Of a stretch of DNA of 64,000 bases, positions 8,449 to 17,869 are shown piece by piece; position 1 is the first letter of the stretch; every line of letters begins with the position of its first letter. The stretch spans positions 248,001-312,000 of the forward strand of contig JAIXWR010000012.1 of the NCBI GenBank assembly GCA_027491155.1, read 5' to 3'. A program made the translations under genes and the position numbers. This DNA is from Verrucomicrobiaceae bacterium. Its GTDB lineage: Bacteria; Verrucomicrobiota; Verrucomicrobiia; Verrucomicrobiales; Akkermansiaceae. A model generated the notes under the pieces. It made no database searches. It saw nothing but the letters and a program-made list of their open reading frames with translations, and was not told the DNA's origin.

Positions 8449-11415
8449 ATGGCACACACGATGACCCGTTCTCCCTTTCCACTCTCCCGCATGATGCCGG
8501 CCGTCCTTGCGATCCTGCTCGGCCTGCTGCCCGCCGATGCCGCGCCCTACCTGCTTCCCACCAGGGCCGCCGATGGCGCGCCGTCGGGCGAACTCACCGC
8601 CGGCAGCGGCATCCGCGCCTGGGATGCCCCGCTCGCGAAGAATGTCACCGGCTTCCGGTCGCCGAAGCTCCAGGCCGGCCGGGTGCACGGCCTGCTCGAT
8701 GGCGGGCCCGCCCGCTTTCCCGTCTCCTTCCCCGCACCCGGCGCCGACCTCGATCTCGGCTACAATGACTTCCTCGACCTCGACCTGATGCTCCCGCCCG
8801 GATTCGCCGGAACCGTGGCGGTCGATTTCGCCGCGGAAGGCGTCGATGAAGACGAACCGATGGAACGCATCGTCCTGCCGCTCGCCCCGCTGGCCGCGGA
8901 CGGCCGGCACCGGCGCATCCGGCTCGACCTAGGCCTGGTCCCCCGCTGGCGGGGATTCCTGACCCGCGCCGCGCTGGTAATCGAGCCCGACGCCGCGTCG
9001 CGCGGCAAGCCCGCCGCCGTCGGCATGCTGGTGGTCGGCGACAGCCCCGGCGATCCGCCCGCCCGCCACGAGGAGCTCAACCTGAAGCCGGAGATGAAGC
9101 GCTCCGACCTGCTCTTCATGGAGTCCAAGCACGGCTGCATCTGGTGGACCCGGGAGCACGAGGCGCAGGGCTTCGACCCGAAGGTGATGCCCCGCCGCTC
9201 GCTGCGCATGCTCGAGGAGACCCGTCAGGTCGCGGTGAACCTGCTCGGCTACCGCGACCCCTGCCTCGGCTCCGATCCCGCCGCGAAGAAGCGCTTCAAG
9301 ATCAACCACACCACCTGGTACGACGGCTTCTGGATGGGTGCCGACAAGAAGTTCCCCTACTTCAATGTCTCCGAGGGCGGGCTGCGCGACGAAGGCTGGG
9401 GCAACCCCGTTCCCCACGAGTTCGCGCACTGCGTCCAGGCCGGGCAGATCCATTTCCTCCGCGGCTGCCATTGGGAATCCCACGCCAACTACATCCGCTT
9501 CCACCGCAACCTCCACTTCAAGGAGATCATCGGCATCGACCCGATGCCCTTCAGCACGCTGCTCCACGCCAGCTATTTCCAGGACCACCCGCGGCTGATC
9601 TACGCCGACTACCGGCCCTACTTCTATCTCGACTGCGATCCCGACAACCTCAGCCTCGAACCCGGCCTGACCGCGAAGCTGTGGCAAACCGGCAAGGCCG
9701 ACGAATTGTTCTGGGACCGCCTTCCCAGCGTGCTGCCGGCCGGCGTGACGCGCGAGACCGTCGCCGCCGGGATCGCCCGCTCGTGGCTCACCTTCGACTT
9801 CGCCGGCGGACCGGAACACCGCGCGGCGTATTTCCCGGATGGCCCCGAAGGCGAACTCCGGCGCTTCCGCTTCATCACGCCGCTGGTCGCCGTGCCCGAC
9901 CGCCCCGGCACCTGGAGCATCGCTCCCGGCCGCGCGCCGATGAAGTTCGGCTGGTGCGTCCACGACCTCGTGCCCTCCGGTGCGAAAGTCCAGGCCAAGC
10001 TCGAAGGCATCGACCTCCAGGGCGAGGGCGAAAGCTGGCGCTGGGGCTTCGTCGCCTTCCGCAAGGACGGCAGCCATCTCGCCAGCCCGGTGTTCGGGCC
10101 CGGCGTCGGCACCTTCGATCCTCCCGCGGACCTCGCGCGGCTCACCTTGTTCGTCGTCGCCACCCCGGCCGACGCCCGCCTCAGCTACCCGCGCCCGACG
10201 CCCGCCTTCGCCGCCGACCGCCACCCGGAACACCGCCGCTATCCCTACGAAATCCTGCTCAAGGGAGCCGCGCCCGCCGCCCGAGTGCTCAAGCTGGAAG
10301 AAGTTCCCGGCGCGAAGCACCCGAACGGCGGCGGCTTCGTCGCCGGCAGCGCCCGGGTCGACGCCACCGCCTTCGTCGGCCCGCGCGCCCGCATCCTCGG
10401 CTCGGCGAAAGTACTAGGGAACTCGAAGATCCTCGACGATGCGGTCGTCACCGGCGCCGCCACCGTGCAGGACGAGGCGATCGTTTCCGGCGGCGCGTGG
10501 GTCGGCGACAGCGCGCAGGTGAGCGGCCAGGCCCGCGTCCGCGGCTTCGCCCATGTCGGCGGCGAGGCCAAGGTCCGCGAACGCGCCCGCGTCGGCGACT
10601 TCACCGATCTCCAGATGGGCTCCGACATCCACGGCGACGCCACCCTCCGGGGCATGACCCAGCCTCTGGAACGCGGCAAGGTCGGCGGCCACGCGATCCT
10701 CGACGCCGATTACTCGATGGCCTTCGACCTCGTCGACGGCGTCCACCATCACCACGTCCCGTGGGGCGGCTGGTACTTCGACGAATTCGCGGCGAAGCTG
10801 AAAAAGCCGCGCGGGCTGGTCGCCTCCTACACCTTCGACGAAAGCGACGGGGCGCAGGCGCTCGACGAGTTCGGCTCGCTGCACGCCCTGCTGCGCGGCG
10901 CGCCGTCCCGCGAGGACGGCCGGCTCGTGCTTGATGGAAAAGACCAGTCGGTGCTGCTCGACACCTCGATCCTCGACGCGCCCGCCGCCACCTGGATCCT
11001 GGAAGCCAGCGTCACCGGCCGCGGCACGCAGCCGCTCTTCGCGGTCAACGATTGGAACGAGGACGGCCTGCTGATCGGCGTCGGCGAAAGCGGCCGCCTC
11101 GCCGCGGTCCTCAAGCAACCCGGGCGCGCCCCGCTCACGCTGAACTCCAGGACCCCCGTCGCCCGCGGCGGCGAAATCCGCGTCGCGCTGCGCCTCGACG
11201 GACAGAAAGCGGCGCTCTTCCACCAGGGCAAGAAGGTGGCCGAACAGGCCTGGCCATTCCCGCCCTCCGCGATGTTCCGCGATCTCGTTGCCACCCCGCC
11301 CGCCGCCGCCTATCTCGGACGCGACGGCAAGCAGGCCTTCATGGCCGGCCGCATCGACCGCTTCCGCGCTTTCAATGTCGCGCTCGGCGACGAAGAAATT
11401 CTCAAGCACCCTTGA
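8449..11415 (+). CDS. Svx/AvrXca-like zinc metalloprotease fused to hexapeptide helix and LamG domain
   Basis: A 988-residue secreted protein. In-frame ATGs at 8449, 8461 and 8491 all precede the signal peptide core (PAVLAILLGLLPADA). A central region resembles the Svx/AvrXca (DUF6055) family and contains H323-E-F-A-H327, an HExxH zinc-protease motif, within PVPHEFAHCVQ. Residues about 635-757 carry tandem hexapeptide-like repeats (ARVDATAFVG, KVLGNSKILDDAVVTG) predicting a left-handed beta-helix. Residues about 788-986 form a LamG/concanavalin-like domain (LVASYTFDESDG to IDRFRAFNVALGDEEI). The architecture suggests a surface or secreted peptidase with carbohydrate-binding parts. The stop at 11415 is 4 bases before the next ATG, so the pair is likely co-translated. 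Family assignment is from memory of motifs and should be treated as probable. Confidence 0.66.
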   Translation: MAHTMTRSPFPLSRMMPAVLAILLGLLPADAAPYLLPTRAADGAPSGELTAGSGIRAWDAPLAKNVTGFRSPKLQAGRVHGLLDGGPARFPVSFPAPGADLDLGYNDFLDLDLMLPPGFAGTVAVDFAAEGVDEDEPMERIVLPLAPLAADGRHRRIRLDLGLVPRWRGFLTRAALVIEPDAASRGKPAAVGMLVVGDSPGDPPARHEELNLKPEMKRSDLLFMESKHGCIWWTREHEAQGFDPKVMPRRSLRMLEETRQVAVNLLGYRDPCLGSDPAAKKRFKINHTTWYDGFWMGADKKFPYFNVSEGGLRDEGWGNPVPHEFAHCVQAGQIHFLRGCHWESHANYIRFHRNLHFKEIIGIDPMPFSTLLHASYFQDHPRLIYADYRPYFYLDCDPDNLSLEPGLTAKLWQTGKADELFWDRLPSVLPAGVTRETVAAGIARSWLTFDFAGGPEHRAAYFPDGPEGELRRFRFITPLVAVPDRPGTWSIAPGRAPMKFGWCVHDLVPSGAKVQAKLEGIDLQGEGESWRWGFVAFRKDGSHLASPVFGPGVGTFDPPADLARLTLFVVATPADARLSYPRPTPAFAADRHPEHRRYPYEILLKGAAPAARVLKLEEVPGAKHPNGGGFVAGSARVDATAFVGPRARILGSAKVLGNSKILDDAVVTGAATVQDEAIVSGGAWVGDSAQVSGQARVRGFAHVGGEAKVRERARVGDFTDLQMGSDIHGDATLRGMTQPLERGKVGGHAILDADYSMAFDLVDGVHHHHVPWGGWYFDEFAAKLKKPRGLVASYTFDESDGAQALDEFGSLHALLRGAPSREDGRLVLDGKDQSVLLDTSILDAPAATWILEASVTGRGTQPLFAVNDWNEDGLLIGVGESGRLAAVLKQPGRAPLTLNSRTPVARGGEIRVALRLDGQKAALFHQGKKVAEQAWPFPPSAMFRDLVATPPAAAYLGRDGKQAFMAGRIDRFRAFNVALGDEEILKHP

Positions 11416-11419
11416 TCCC

Positions 11420-14400
11420 ATGGCATCCGACCCATCGCCTTCCGGCCTGCTCGCCGCGATCCTGCTGATCGGCACGACCGCCGCGCAGACCGCCGCGCCA
11501 CCGGCCAACCCGTCTTTCGAGCTTCCCGCCCGTGCCGCGGACCAGCCGGGCGCGCGGCCTTCCATCGAATCCTGGCAGTTTTCCCACGCCGGCGTGATCT
11601 CCGCCGACAGCCTGTCACCCGCGCCCAAGGGTGCGGAAGGAAGCCAGCTCGGATACCTCGCCGCAACCGCGGGCGCTCAGGTTTTCCAGGACCTTCCCGG
11701 CGGGCTCGCTCCCCGCTCCGAGCACGTTTTCCGGATCAAGCTCGGCCTGCGCGGCGACGCCCGGCCGGATGCGGGAGCCTCGGTCAACCTGCGGATCCAA
11801 ACGCTCGACGAAGCCAAGCGCCCGCTCGCCAACCTCGCGATCCGCACCGTCTTCGTCGAAAGGGACAAGCTCGCCGCCGACGCCCTGGCACCTTTCGAGG
11901 TCGCCTTCAGCACCGGCGAAACCCCGCCGCAGGGCAAGGTCCGCCTGATCGTCGATGTCAACACGCCGTCCGCCAAAGCGGATGCCATGTGGCTGTTAGA
12001 CGAGGCCGCTTGGGAAGTCGCCGCGGTCGCCCCTCCCGCCAAGCCCGCCGCCGCGACCACGGTCTCGGCCGCCCCGTCGAAATACAGCTACTCGCGCGAC
12101 ATCAGCCCGATCCTTTCCGAGAACTGCTTCCCGTGCCACGGGCCCGACCGCGAGACCCGCGAGGCGAAGCTGCGGCTCGACGTGCGCGACTCGGCCACCC
12201 GCCCGAACAAGGACGGGGAGGCCGCCATCGTGCCCGGCGACCCCGAGGCCAGCACCGCGCTCCAGCGCATGCTCTCCGACGACGAGGACGAGATCATGCC
12301 GCCGCCGGAGTCGCACAAGAAACTCACCGCGGAACAGATCGGCATGATCCGCCAGTGGATCCGGGACGGTGCCGTTTACGAAGGCCACTGGTCCTTCCAG
12401 CCGGTGGTGCGCCACCCGCTGCCGGAAGTCCGCCGCAAGGATTGGGTGCGCCAGCCGTTCGACGCCTTCGTGCTCGCACGGCTCGAGTCCGAAGGGCTGG
12501 AGCCCGCTCCGGAGGCGGACCGCCGGACGCTCGCCCGCCGCGTTTCCTTCGACCTCACCGGCCTCGCACCGACGCCGGAAATGCTCGACGCCTTCCTCGC
12601 CGATACCTCGCCCGACGCCTACGAAAAGTACGTCGACCGCCTGCTGGCGATGCCGCAGTGGGGCGAGCACCGAGGCCGCTACTGGCTGGACGCCGCCCGC
12701 TACGCCGACACCCACGGCATCCACTTCGACAACTACCGCGAGATCTGGGGCTACAGGGACTGGGTGATCGGCGCCTTCAACCGCAACCTCCCCTTCGACC
12801 GCTTCACCACCGAGCAGCTCGCCGGCGACCTTCTGCCGGACGGCGGCGATGAAGCGCTGGTCGCCACCGGCTTCAACCGCTGCAACATCAGCACCAACGA
12901 GGGCGGCGTCATCCAGGAGGAATACAAGGTGCTCTACAGCATCGACCGCACCGCCACGATGTCGACTATCTGGCTGGGCCTCACCACCGCCTGCGCCTCT
13001 TGTCACGACCACAAGTTCGATCCGCTGCCGACCGGGGACTTTTATTCTCTAACAGCTTTCTTCAACAACTCCACCACCCCGGTGATGGACGGCAACGTGA
13101 AGGACCCCGCGCCGGTCACGATGCTCCTCGCCGGCGACGACCGCGTCCGCTGGCAGGCGATCGACGGCGAGATCGCGGCGGCCGAAACCGCGCTCAAGGA
13201 CTTCCTTGCCGCCGCCCGGGCACGCCTCGCCGCGCGACAGGCGGAGATCGAAGCCGGGCTTGGCAAGGCTTCCGCTCCCGCGGCCGGCCAGGTCTATCAG
13301 GCGGCGCTTGCCGGACCGGCCGGTGCCGCGATCGGCGCGAAGGTGGAGCAGCTTGAAATCATCGCCGCCGGCCAGAACCGCACGGCTCCCGCGGCGCCGG
13401 CCGCCTCGCTCGTCGAAGGCCCGGCCGGCACCCGCGGCCTGCTCCTCGCGGAACCCGGACTCCCGCTGCCCGAAGTCCCCGCGCTCGATGCCGCCCTGCC
13501 CTTCTCCATCGGACTCTGGGTCCGTCTCGACAATCCCGCGCAAACCGGATCGCTGCTCGCCCGGATGGACGACACCAAGGGTCATGTCGGCTTCGACCTC
13601 TGGATGCAGAACGGCATGCTCGGCACCCATTTCGTCCAATCCTGGCCGGACAGCGCCATCAAGGTGGTCGGTGAAGGAAAGCTCGAACCCAAGAAGTGGC
13701 ACCACGTGGTGCTCAGTTACGACGGATCGTCGAAAGCCGCCGGGTTGAAGCTTTATCTCGACGGCGTCGAACTGAAAGTCCGCGGCGAGGTTGACCAGCT
13801 CCGCGGCCCGATCGGCACCGCGGTTCCCTTCCGCATCGGCCGCCGTGAAAGCCGCGATCCCGTCCAGGGCCTCGCCGTATCGGACCTCCGCTACTTCGAC
13901 CGTGTGATCGGCAGCGACGAGGCGAACGTGCTCGCCACCGGCGCCCTGTTGCCGGGCATCCTTGCCCGGCCCGCGGCGGAGCGCTCCGATGCCGAGCGCC
14001 AGTTCCTGTTCGACGCCTACCTCGCCCGCTTCGAACGGGAGGCCCACCAGGCCGCGGTCGCCCGGCCGGCCGCGCTCAAGGCGGAGAAGGAAGCGATTCG
14101 CGCCCGCACCCCGACGACCCTCGTCTTCCAGGAAGCCGGCACCCTCCCGGTCGCCTACGTGCTCAACCGCGGCGAGTACGACCAGCGGCTCGACCTCGTG
14201 CCGGCGAAGACCCCCGAGGCCCTGCCGCCGATGGCCGGCGACCTGCCGCGCAACCGGCTGGGACTCGCGAAATGGCTGCTGGCCGACGACCAGCCGCTGA
14301 CCACCCGCGTCACCGTGAACCGCTTCTGGCTCGAACTCTTCGGCCGCGGGCTGGTGAACACGCCCGGCGACTTCGGCCTGAGCGGCCAGCCGCCGTCCCA

Positions 14401-15199
14401 CCCCGAGCTGCTCGACTGGCTCGCGGTCGAGTTCCGCGAGAAGGGATGGGACATGAAGGCCTTCTACCGGATGCTGGTGACTTCCGCCACCTACCGCCAG
14501 GCCGGCGTGCTCGATGCGGTGAAGCGGGAGAAAGACCCGTCGAACGTACTCCTCAGCCGCGGCCCGCGCTTCCGGATGGATGCCGAGATGATCCGCGACC
14601 ACGCCCTTGCCGTGAGCGGCCTGCTGTCGCCGAAGCTCGGCGGGCCCAGCGTGAAGCCCTACCAGCCCGACGGCGTGTGGGAAGGTGTCGCGATGATGGA
14701 AAGCAACACCCGCAACTACCGGCGGGACCAGGGCGAATCGCTCTACCGCCGCAGCCTCTACACCTTCTGGAAGCGCTCCGCGCCGCCGGCGTCGATGGAG
14801 GTCTTCAACGCCCCGAACCGGCAGACCTGCACCATCCAGCGCGAGCGCGGCAACACCCCGATCCAGGCCCTTGCCAGTCTCAACGACCCGCAACTGGTCG
14901 AGGCCGCCCGCCACCTCGCCCAGCGCGTGTTGGCTGCCCCCTCCGCCGACGAGGCCGCCCGCTTGAACGGGATGGCGCTGCGGGTGATCTCGCGGCCGCT
15001 TCGCGATCCGGAGACGGCCGTCCTCCAGCAAAGCCTCGCCGAAATGCGCGTCCTTTATTCGGCCGACCCCGCCGCCGCCACCGCCCTGGTCACGCTCGGC
15101 GAATCGAAGCCCGACCCCGCGCTCCCGCCCGTCGAACTCGCGGCCTGGACCATGATCGCCAACCAGCTCCTCAACCTCGACGAATCGCTCACCAAGTGA
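11420..15199 (+). CDS. PSD1-type cytochrome c / DUF1549-LamG-DUF1553 protein
   Basis: A 1259-residue exported haem protein of the type abundant in Planctomycetes and Verrucomicrobia. The frame is open from 11288, but the ATG at 11420 begins the signal peptide (GLLAAILLIGTTAAQ). Order: N-terminal beta-rich domain (about 30-215); planctomycete cytochrome c domain with C236-F-P-C-H240 and a distal MPP; DUF1549 (about 340-547) with a second CxxCH at C525-A-S-C-H529 in the characteristic CASCHDHKFDPL; LamG domain (about 692-830); DUF1553 (about 940-1220). These proteins are consistently paired with DUF1501 genes, as here, and are thought to work in periplasmic oxidation of polymers, though the reaction is unproven. 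Two haems are predicted. Confidence 0.9.
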   Translation: MASDPSPSGLLAAILLIGTTAAQTAAPPANPSFELPARAADQPGARPSIESWQFSHAGVISADSLSPAPKGAEGSQLGYLAATAGAQVFQDLPGGLAPRSEHVFRIKLGLRGDARPDAGASVNLRIQTLDEAKRPLANLAIRTVFVERDKLAADALAPFEVAFSTGETPPQGKVRLIVDVNTPSAKADAMWLLDEAAWEVAAVAPPAKPAAATTVSAAPSKYSYSRDISPILSENCFPCHGPDRETREAKLRLDVRDSATRPNKDGEAAIVPGDPEASTALQRMLSDDEDEIMPPPESHKKLTAEQIGMIRQWIRDGAVYEGHWSFQPVVRHPLPEVRRKDWVRQPFDAFVLARLESEGLEPAPEADRRTLARRVSFDLTGLAPTPEMLDAFLADTSPDAYEKYVDRLLAMPQWGEHRGRYWLDAARYADTHGIHFDNYREIWGYRDWVIGAFNRNLPFDRFTTEQLAGDLLPDGGDEALVATGFNRCNISTNEGGVIQEEYKVLYSIDRTATMSTIWLGLTTACASCHDHKFDPLPTGDFYSLTAFFNNSTTPVMDGNVKDPAPVTMLLAGDDRVRWQAIDGEIAAAETALKDFLAAARARLAARQAEIEAGLGKASAPAAGQVYQAALAGPAGAAIGAKVEQLEIIAAGQNRTAPAAPAASLVEGPAGTRGLLLAEPGLPLPEVPALDAALPFSIGLWVRLDNPAQTGSLLARMDDTKGHVGFDLWMQNGMLGTHFVQSWPDSAIKVVGEGKLEPKKWHHVVLSYDGSSKAAGLKLYLDGVELKVRGEVDQLRGPIGTAVPFRIGRRESRDPVQGLAVSDLRYFDRVIGSDEANVLATGALLPGILARPAAERSDAERQFLFDAYLARFEREAHQAAVARPAALKAEKEAIRARTPTTLVFQEAGTLPVAYVLNRGEYDQRLDLVPAKTPEALPPMAGDLPRNRLGLAKWLLADDQPLTTRVTVNRFWLELFGRGLVNTPGDFGLSGQPPSHPELLDWLAVEFREKGWDMKAFYRMLVTSATYRQAGVLDAVKREKDPSNVLLSRGPRFRMDAEMIRDHALAVSGLLSPKLGGPSVKPYQPDGVWEGVAMMESNTRNYRRDQGESLYRRSLYTFWKRSAPPASMEVFNAPNRQTCTIQRERGNTPIQALASLNDPQLVEAARHLAQRVLAAPSADEAARLNGMALRVISRPLRDPETAVLQQSLAEMRVLYSADPAAATALVTLGESKPDPALPPVELAAWTMIANQLLNLDESLTK

Positions 15200-15241
15200 T
15201 CCGTCCGGTCTAACAGAACCTTTCCCTTCCGACATCCCGTC

Positions 15242-16705
15242 ATGAACCTTCTCGACCAATACCTGCTCCACGAAAGCCGCCGCCAGTTCCTGTCGCGCGG
15301 CAAGAACGCCCTCGGCATGGCCTCGCTCGCCACCCTGCTCCGGGAGACGGCAGGCGCCGCCACCCCCGCCGCGGTCGATGCCACCGGCCGGCCGCAGCTG
15401 ATCCACTTCGCGCCCAAGGCGAAGCGCGTGATCTACCTGCACATGGTCGGCGGGCCTTCGCAGATGGACCTCTTCGACTACAAGCCGAAGATGGCCGAAT
15501 ACTACGACAAGGACCTGCCCGACTCGATCCGCAGGGGCCAGCGGCTGACCACCATGACCAGCGGCCAGGCGCGCTTCCCGATCGCGCCCTCGAAATATCA
15601 GTTCAAGCAGCACGGCAAGTCCGGCATGTGGGTCAGCGAGATGCTGCCGTGGACGTCGAAAGTGGTCGACGACATCTGCTTCATCCGCTCGATGCACACC
15701 GAGGCGATCAACCACGAACCGGCGATCACAGCGATGCAAACCGGCAACATGGTCACCGGCCGCCCCTGCCTCGGTGCCTGGCTTTCCTACGGCCTCGGCT
15801 CGATGAATGCCGACCTGCCGACCTTCGTGGTGATGGTCGCCCGCGCCACCAACAACGACCAGAACCAGGCGATCTCCGGCCGCCTGTGGTCGTCCGGCTT
15901 CCTCGACGGCAAGCACGCCGGCGTGACCTTCCGCGCCGCGGAGGATCCCATCCTCTTCCTGCGCAACCCGGCGGGCATCTCCGGCAAGGTCCGCCGTGCC
16001 AGCCTCGACTCGCTCAACAAGCTCAACGCGATGAACCACGAGCTGATCGGCGACCCGGAGATCCGCACCCGCATCGAGCAGTACGAGCTGGCCTTCCGCA
16101 TGCAGACCAGCGTGCCGGAACTCACCGAGACCAAGAGCGAGCCGAAGAGCGTCACCGACCTCTACGGCGAGGAAGTCCACAAGCCCGGCAGCCTCGCCCA
16201 CAGCATGCTGCTCGCCCGCCGCATGACCGAACGCGGCGTGCGATTCGTCCAGATCTACCACAACAACTGGGACCACCACGCCAACCTCACCGGCCGCATG
16301 AAGTTCCAGTGCGGCGACCTCGACCAGCCGACCTACGGGCTGCTCACCGACCTCAAGCAGCGCGGCATGCTCGACGACACGCTGGTGATCTGGGGCGGCG
16401 AGTTCGGCCGCACGATCTACAGCCAGGGCCAACTCACGCGCGAGAACTACGGCCGCGACCACCACCCGCGCTGCTTCACGATGTGGATGGCCGGCGGCGG
16501 ATCCAAGGGCGGCCACATCCACGGCGAAACCGACGACTTCTCCTACAACATCACCCGCGACCCGGTCCACGTCCGCGACCTCCACGCGACGGTCCTCCAC
16601 CTGCTCGGCTTCGACCACCAGCGCTTCACCGTCCGCTCGCAGGGCCTCGACCAGCGGCTCACCGGCGTCGAACCCGCCAAAGTCGTCAAGGAACTCCTCG
16701 CCTGA
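15242..16705 (+). CDS. Tat-exported DUF1501 protein
   Basis: A 487-residue DUF1501 (alkaline-phosphatase/sulfatase-superfamily-like) protein, the usual partner of the preceding PSD1 cytochrome. The N-terminus has S-R-R-Q-F-L at residues 12-17 followed by an alanine/leucine-rich stretch, a twin-arginine export signal. HMVGGPSQMDLFDYKP near residue 70 and the late WGGEFGRT and GRDHHPRCFTMWMAGGG segments are hallmarks of the family. Its biochemical activity is not established; the superfamily suggests a metal-dependent hydrolase. It follows the cytochrome by 42 bases and precedes the Tat phosphoesterase by 8, supporting one transcript. The two adjacent Tat substrates may be co-exported. Confidence 0.9.
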   Translation: MNLLDQYLLHESRRQFLSRGKNALGMASLATLLRETAGAATPAAVDATGRPQLIHFAPKAKRVIYLHMVGGPSQMDLFDYKPKMAEYYDKDLPDSIRRGQRLTTMTSGQARFPIAPSKYQFKQHGKSGMWVSEMLPWTSKVVDDICFIRSMHTEAINHEPAITAMQTGNMVTGRPCLGAWLSYGLGSMNADLPTFVVMVARATNNDQNQAISGRLWSSGFLDGKHAGVTFRAAEDPILFLRNPAGISGKVRRASLDSLNKLNAMNHELIGDPEIRTRIEQYELAFRMQTSVPELTETKSEPKSVTDLYGEEVHKPGSLAHSMLLARRMTERGVRFVQIYHNNWDHHANLTGRMKFQCGDLDQPTYGLLTDLKQRGMLDDTLVIWGGEFGRTIYSQGQLTRENYGRDHHPRCFTMWMAGGGSKGGHIHGETDDFSYNITRDPVHVRDLHATVLHLLGFDHQRFTVRSQGLDQRLTGVEPAKVVKELLA

Positions 16706-16713
16706 TCCATGCC

Positions 16714-17790
16714 ATGAACACACGCCGCGAATTCATCCACGGGGCCGCCCTTTCCGCCGCCTCCTTCGGCCTGCTGCCGCGATTGGCCGCCGCCGGGACA
16801 GGACTCGCCCACGACGGTGAGATCGCCTCGTTCTTCGTCGTCGCCGACACGCACTACTGCGCCGACGAAAAGCAGCCCGACCGGATGCTGCCTCACTCGC
16901 TCGCGGTGAACCGGCGGCTGATCGACTGGCTCAACCGCCTGCCCGGCACCGCTCTTCCCGCGGCGCTCGGCGGCGGCACACTGCCGGTCCCGCAAGGCGT
17001 GCTCCACGCCGGCGACCTGGTCGAGAACGGCGACAAGGGTCCACCCAAGCTCGCGATGGCCGACATCGAGATGAAGGCCTTCACCGAAGACTGGGGGCTC
17101 AACGGCGGCGACGGCTTGCTGAAATGGCCGGTGCGCGAAGTCCACGGCAACCACGACGGCCCGCGCGGCGACACCACCGTCATCGCCGAGATCAAGGCCC
17201 GCAACACGCGGCGCAAGGGACTGGCCAAGGTGTCCTCCAACGGCCTGCACTACTCGTGGGACTGGGCCGGCGTCCATTTCGTCGCGCTCGGCATCGCGGC
17301 CGGCGACGCCCCCTCGGTCACCCGCAAGCGCCGCTACGCCCCGCTCGGCAGCTTGCCCTTCCTGATCGACGACCTCAAGGAACAGGTCGGCGACAGCGGC
17401 CGGCCGGTCGTGCTGCTCCATCACGTCGACGTCGCCCGCTACAGCCAGGCGGTCCCCGACGACAAGGCGATCCACCAGGAGTGGGACCACGGCGACGTCG
17501 CCGCCTACCACGAGGCGCTCAAGCCCTACCGCGTCGCCGCATCGATCTGCGGCCACACCCACGCCCGCAACCTGTTCCGCTGGGACGGCACGCCGGACAC
17601 CCGGCCCAAGGAACGCGGCATCCCTTTCCTCAACACCGACAATGCCGGCCACTTCGGCGGCCCGTCCCAGGCCTTCCTCCACGTGGAGGTCAGCAAGCGG
17701 CTGCTCCGCGTCCGCGAGTTCTCCACCAAGGACGCCTGGCAAAGCGGCGACTGGACCTCTCAGGTCTGGGATTTCGCGCTCGAAGCGTGA
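16714..17790 (+). CDS. Tat-exported calcineurin-like phosphoesterase (paralogue)
   Basis: A 358-residue metallophosphoesterase. The frame runs open from far upstream through the DUF1501 gene, but the ATG at 16714 begins a twin-arginine signal ([19 protein letters not shown]) and is the clear start. Metal-site motifs: ADTHY near residue 43, AGDLVENGD near 98, HGNHDGP near 142, LLHHVD near 234 and CGHTHARN near 278. It resembles the product of 7453-8433 through the core, but uses Tat rather than Sec export, implying a cofactor- or metal-loaded fold before translocation. It probably hydrolyses a phosphate ester in the periplasm. Only 8 bases separate it from the DUF1501 stop. Confidence 0.84.
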   Translation: MNTRREFIHGAALSAASFGLLPRLAAAGTGLAHDGEIASFFVVADTHYCADEKQPDRMLPHSLAVNRRLIDWLNRLPGTALPAALGGGTLPVPQGVLHAGDLVENGDKGPPKLAMADIEMKAFTEDWGLNGGDGLLKWPVREVHGNHDGPRGDTTVIAEIKARNTRRKGLAKVSSNGLHYSWDWAGVHFVALGIAAGDAPSVTRKRRYAPLGSLPFLIDDLKEQVGDSGRPVVLLHHVDVARYSQAVPDDKAIHQEWDHGDVAAYHEALKPYRVAASICGHTHARNLFRWDGTPDTRPKERGIPFLNTDNAGHFGGPSQAFLHVEVSKRLLRVREFSTKDAWQSGDWTSQVWDFALEA

Positions 17791-17869
17791 ATCCGCCCCT
17801 CCGGCGGCAAATCACGCGCCCGACGGAAGTATCTCCCGGCAGCACCTACCCGGCCCCGCCCACGAACCC

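Noticed and set aside
13049-16723. Very long open frame (over 1200 codons) on the minus strand opposite the PSD1 and DUF1501 genes
   Set aside because: Its translation is low-complexity and motif-free, whereas the plus-strand frames carry CxxCH, DUF1549 and DUF1501 motifs. Long shadow frames are expected in high-GC coding DNA.
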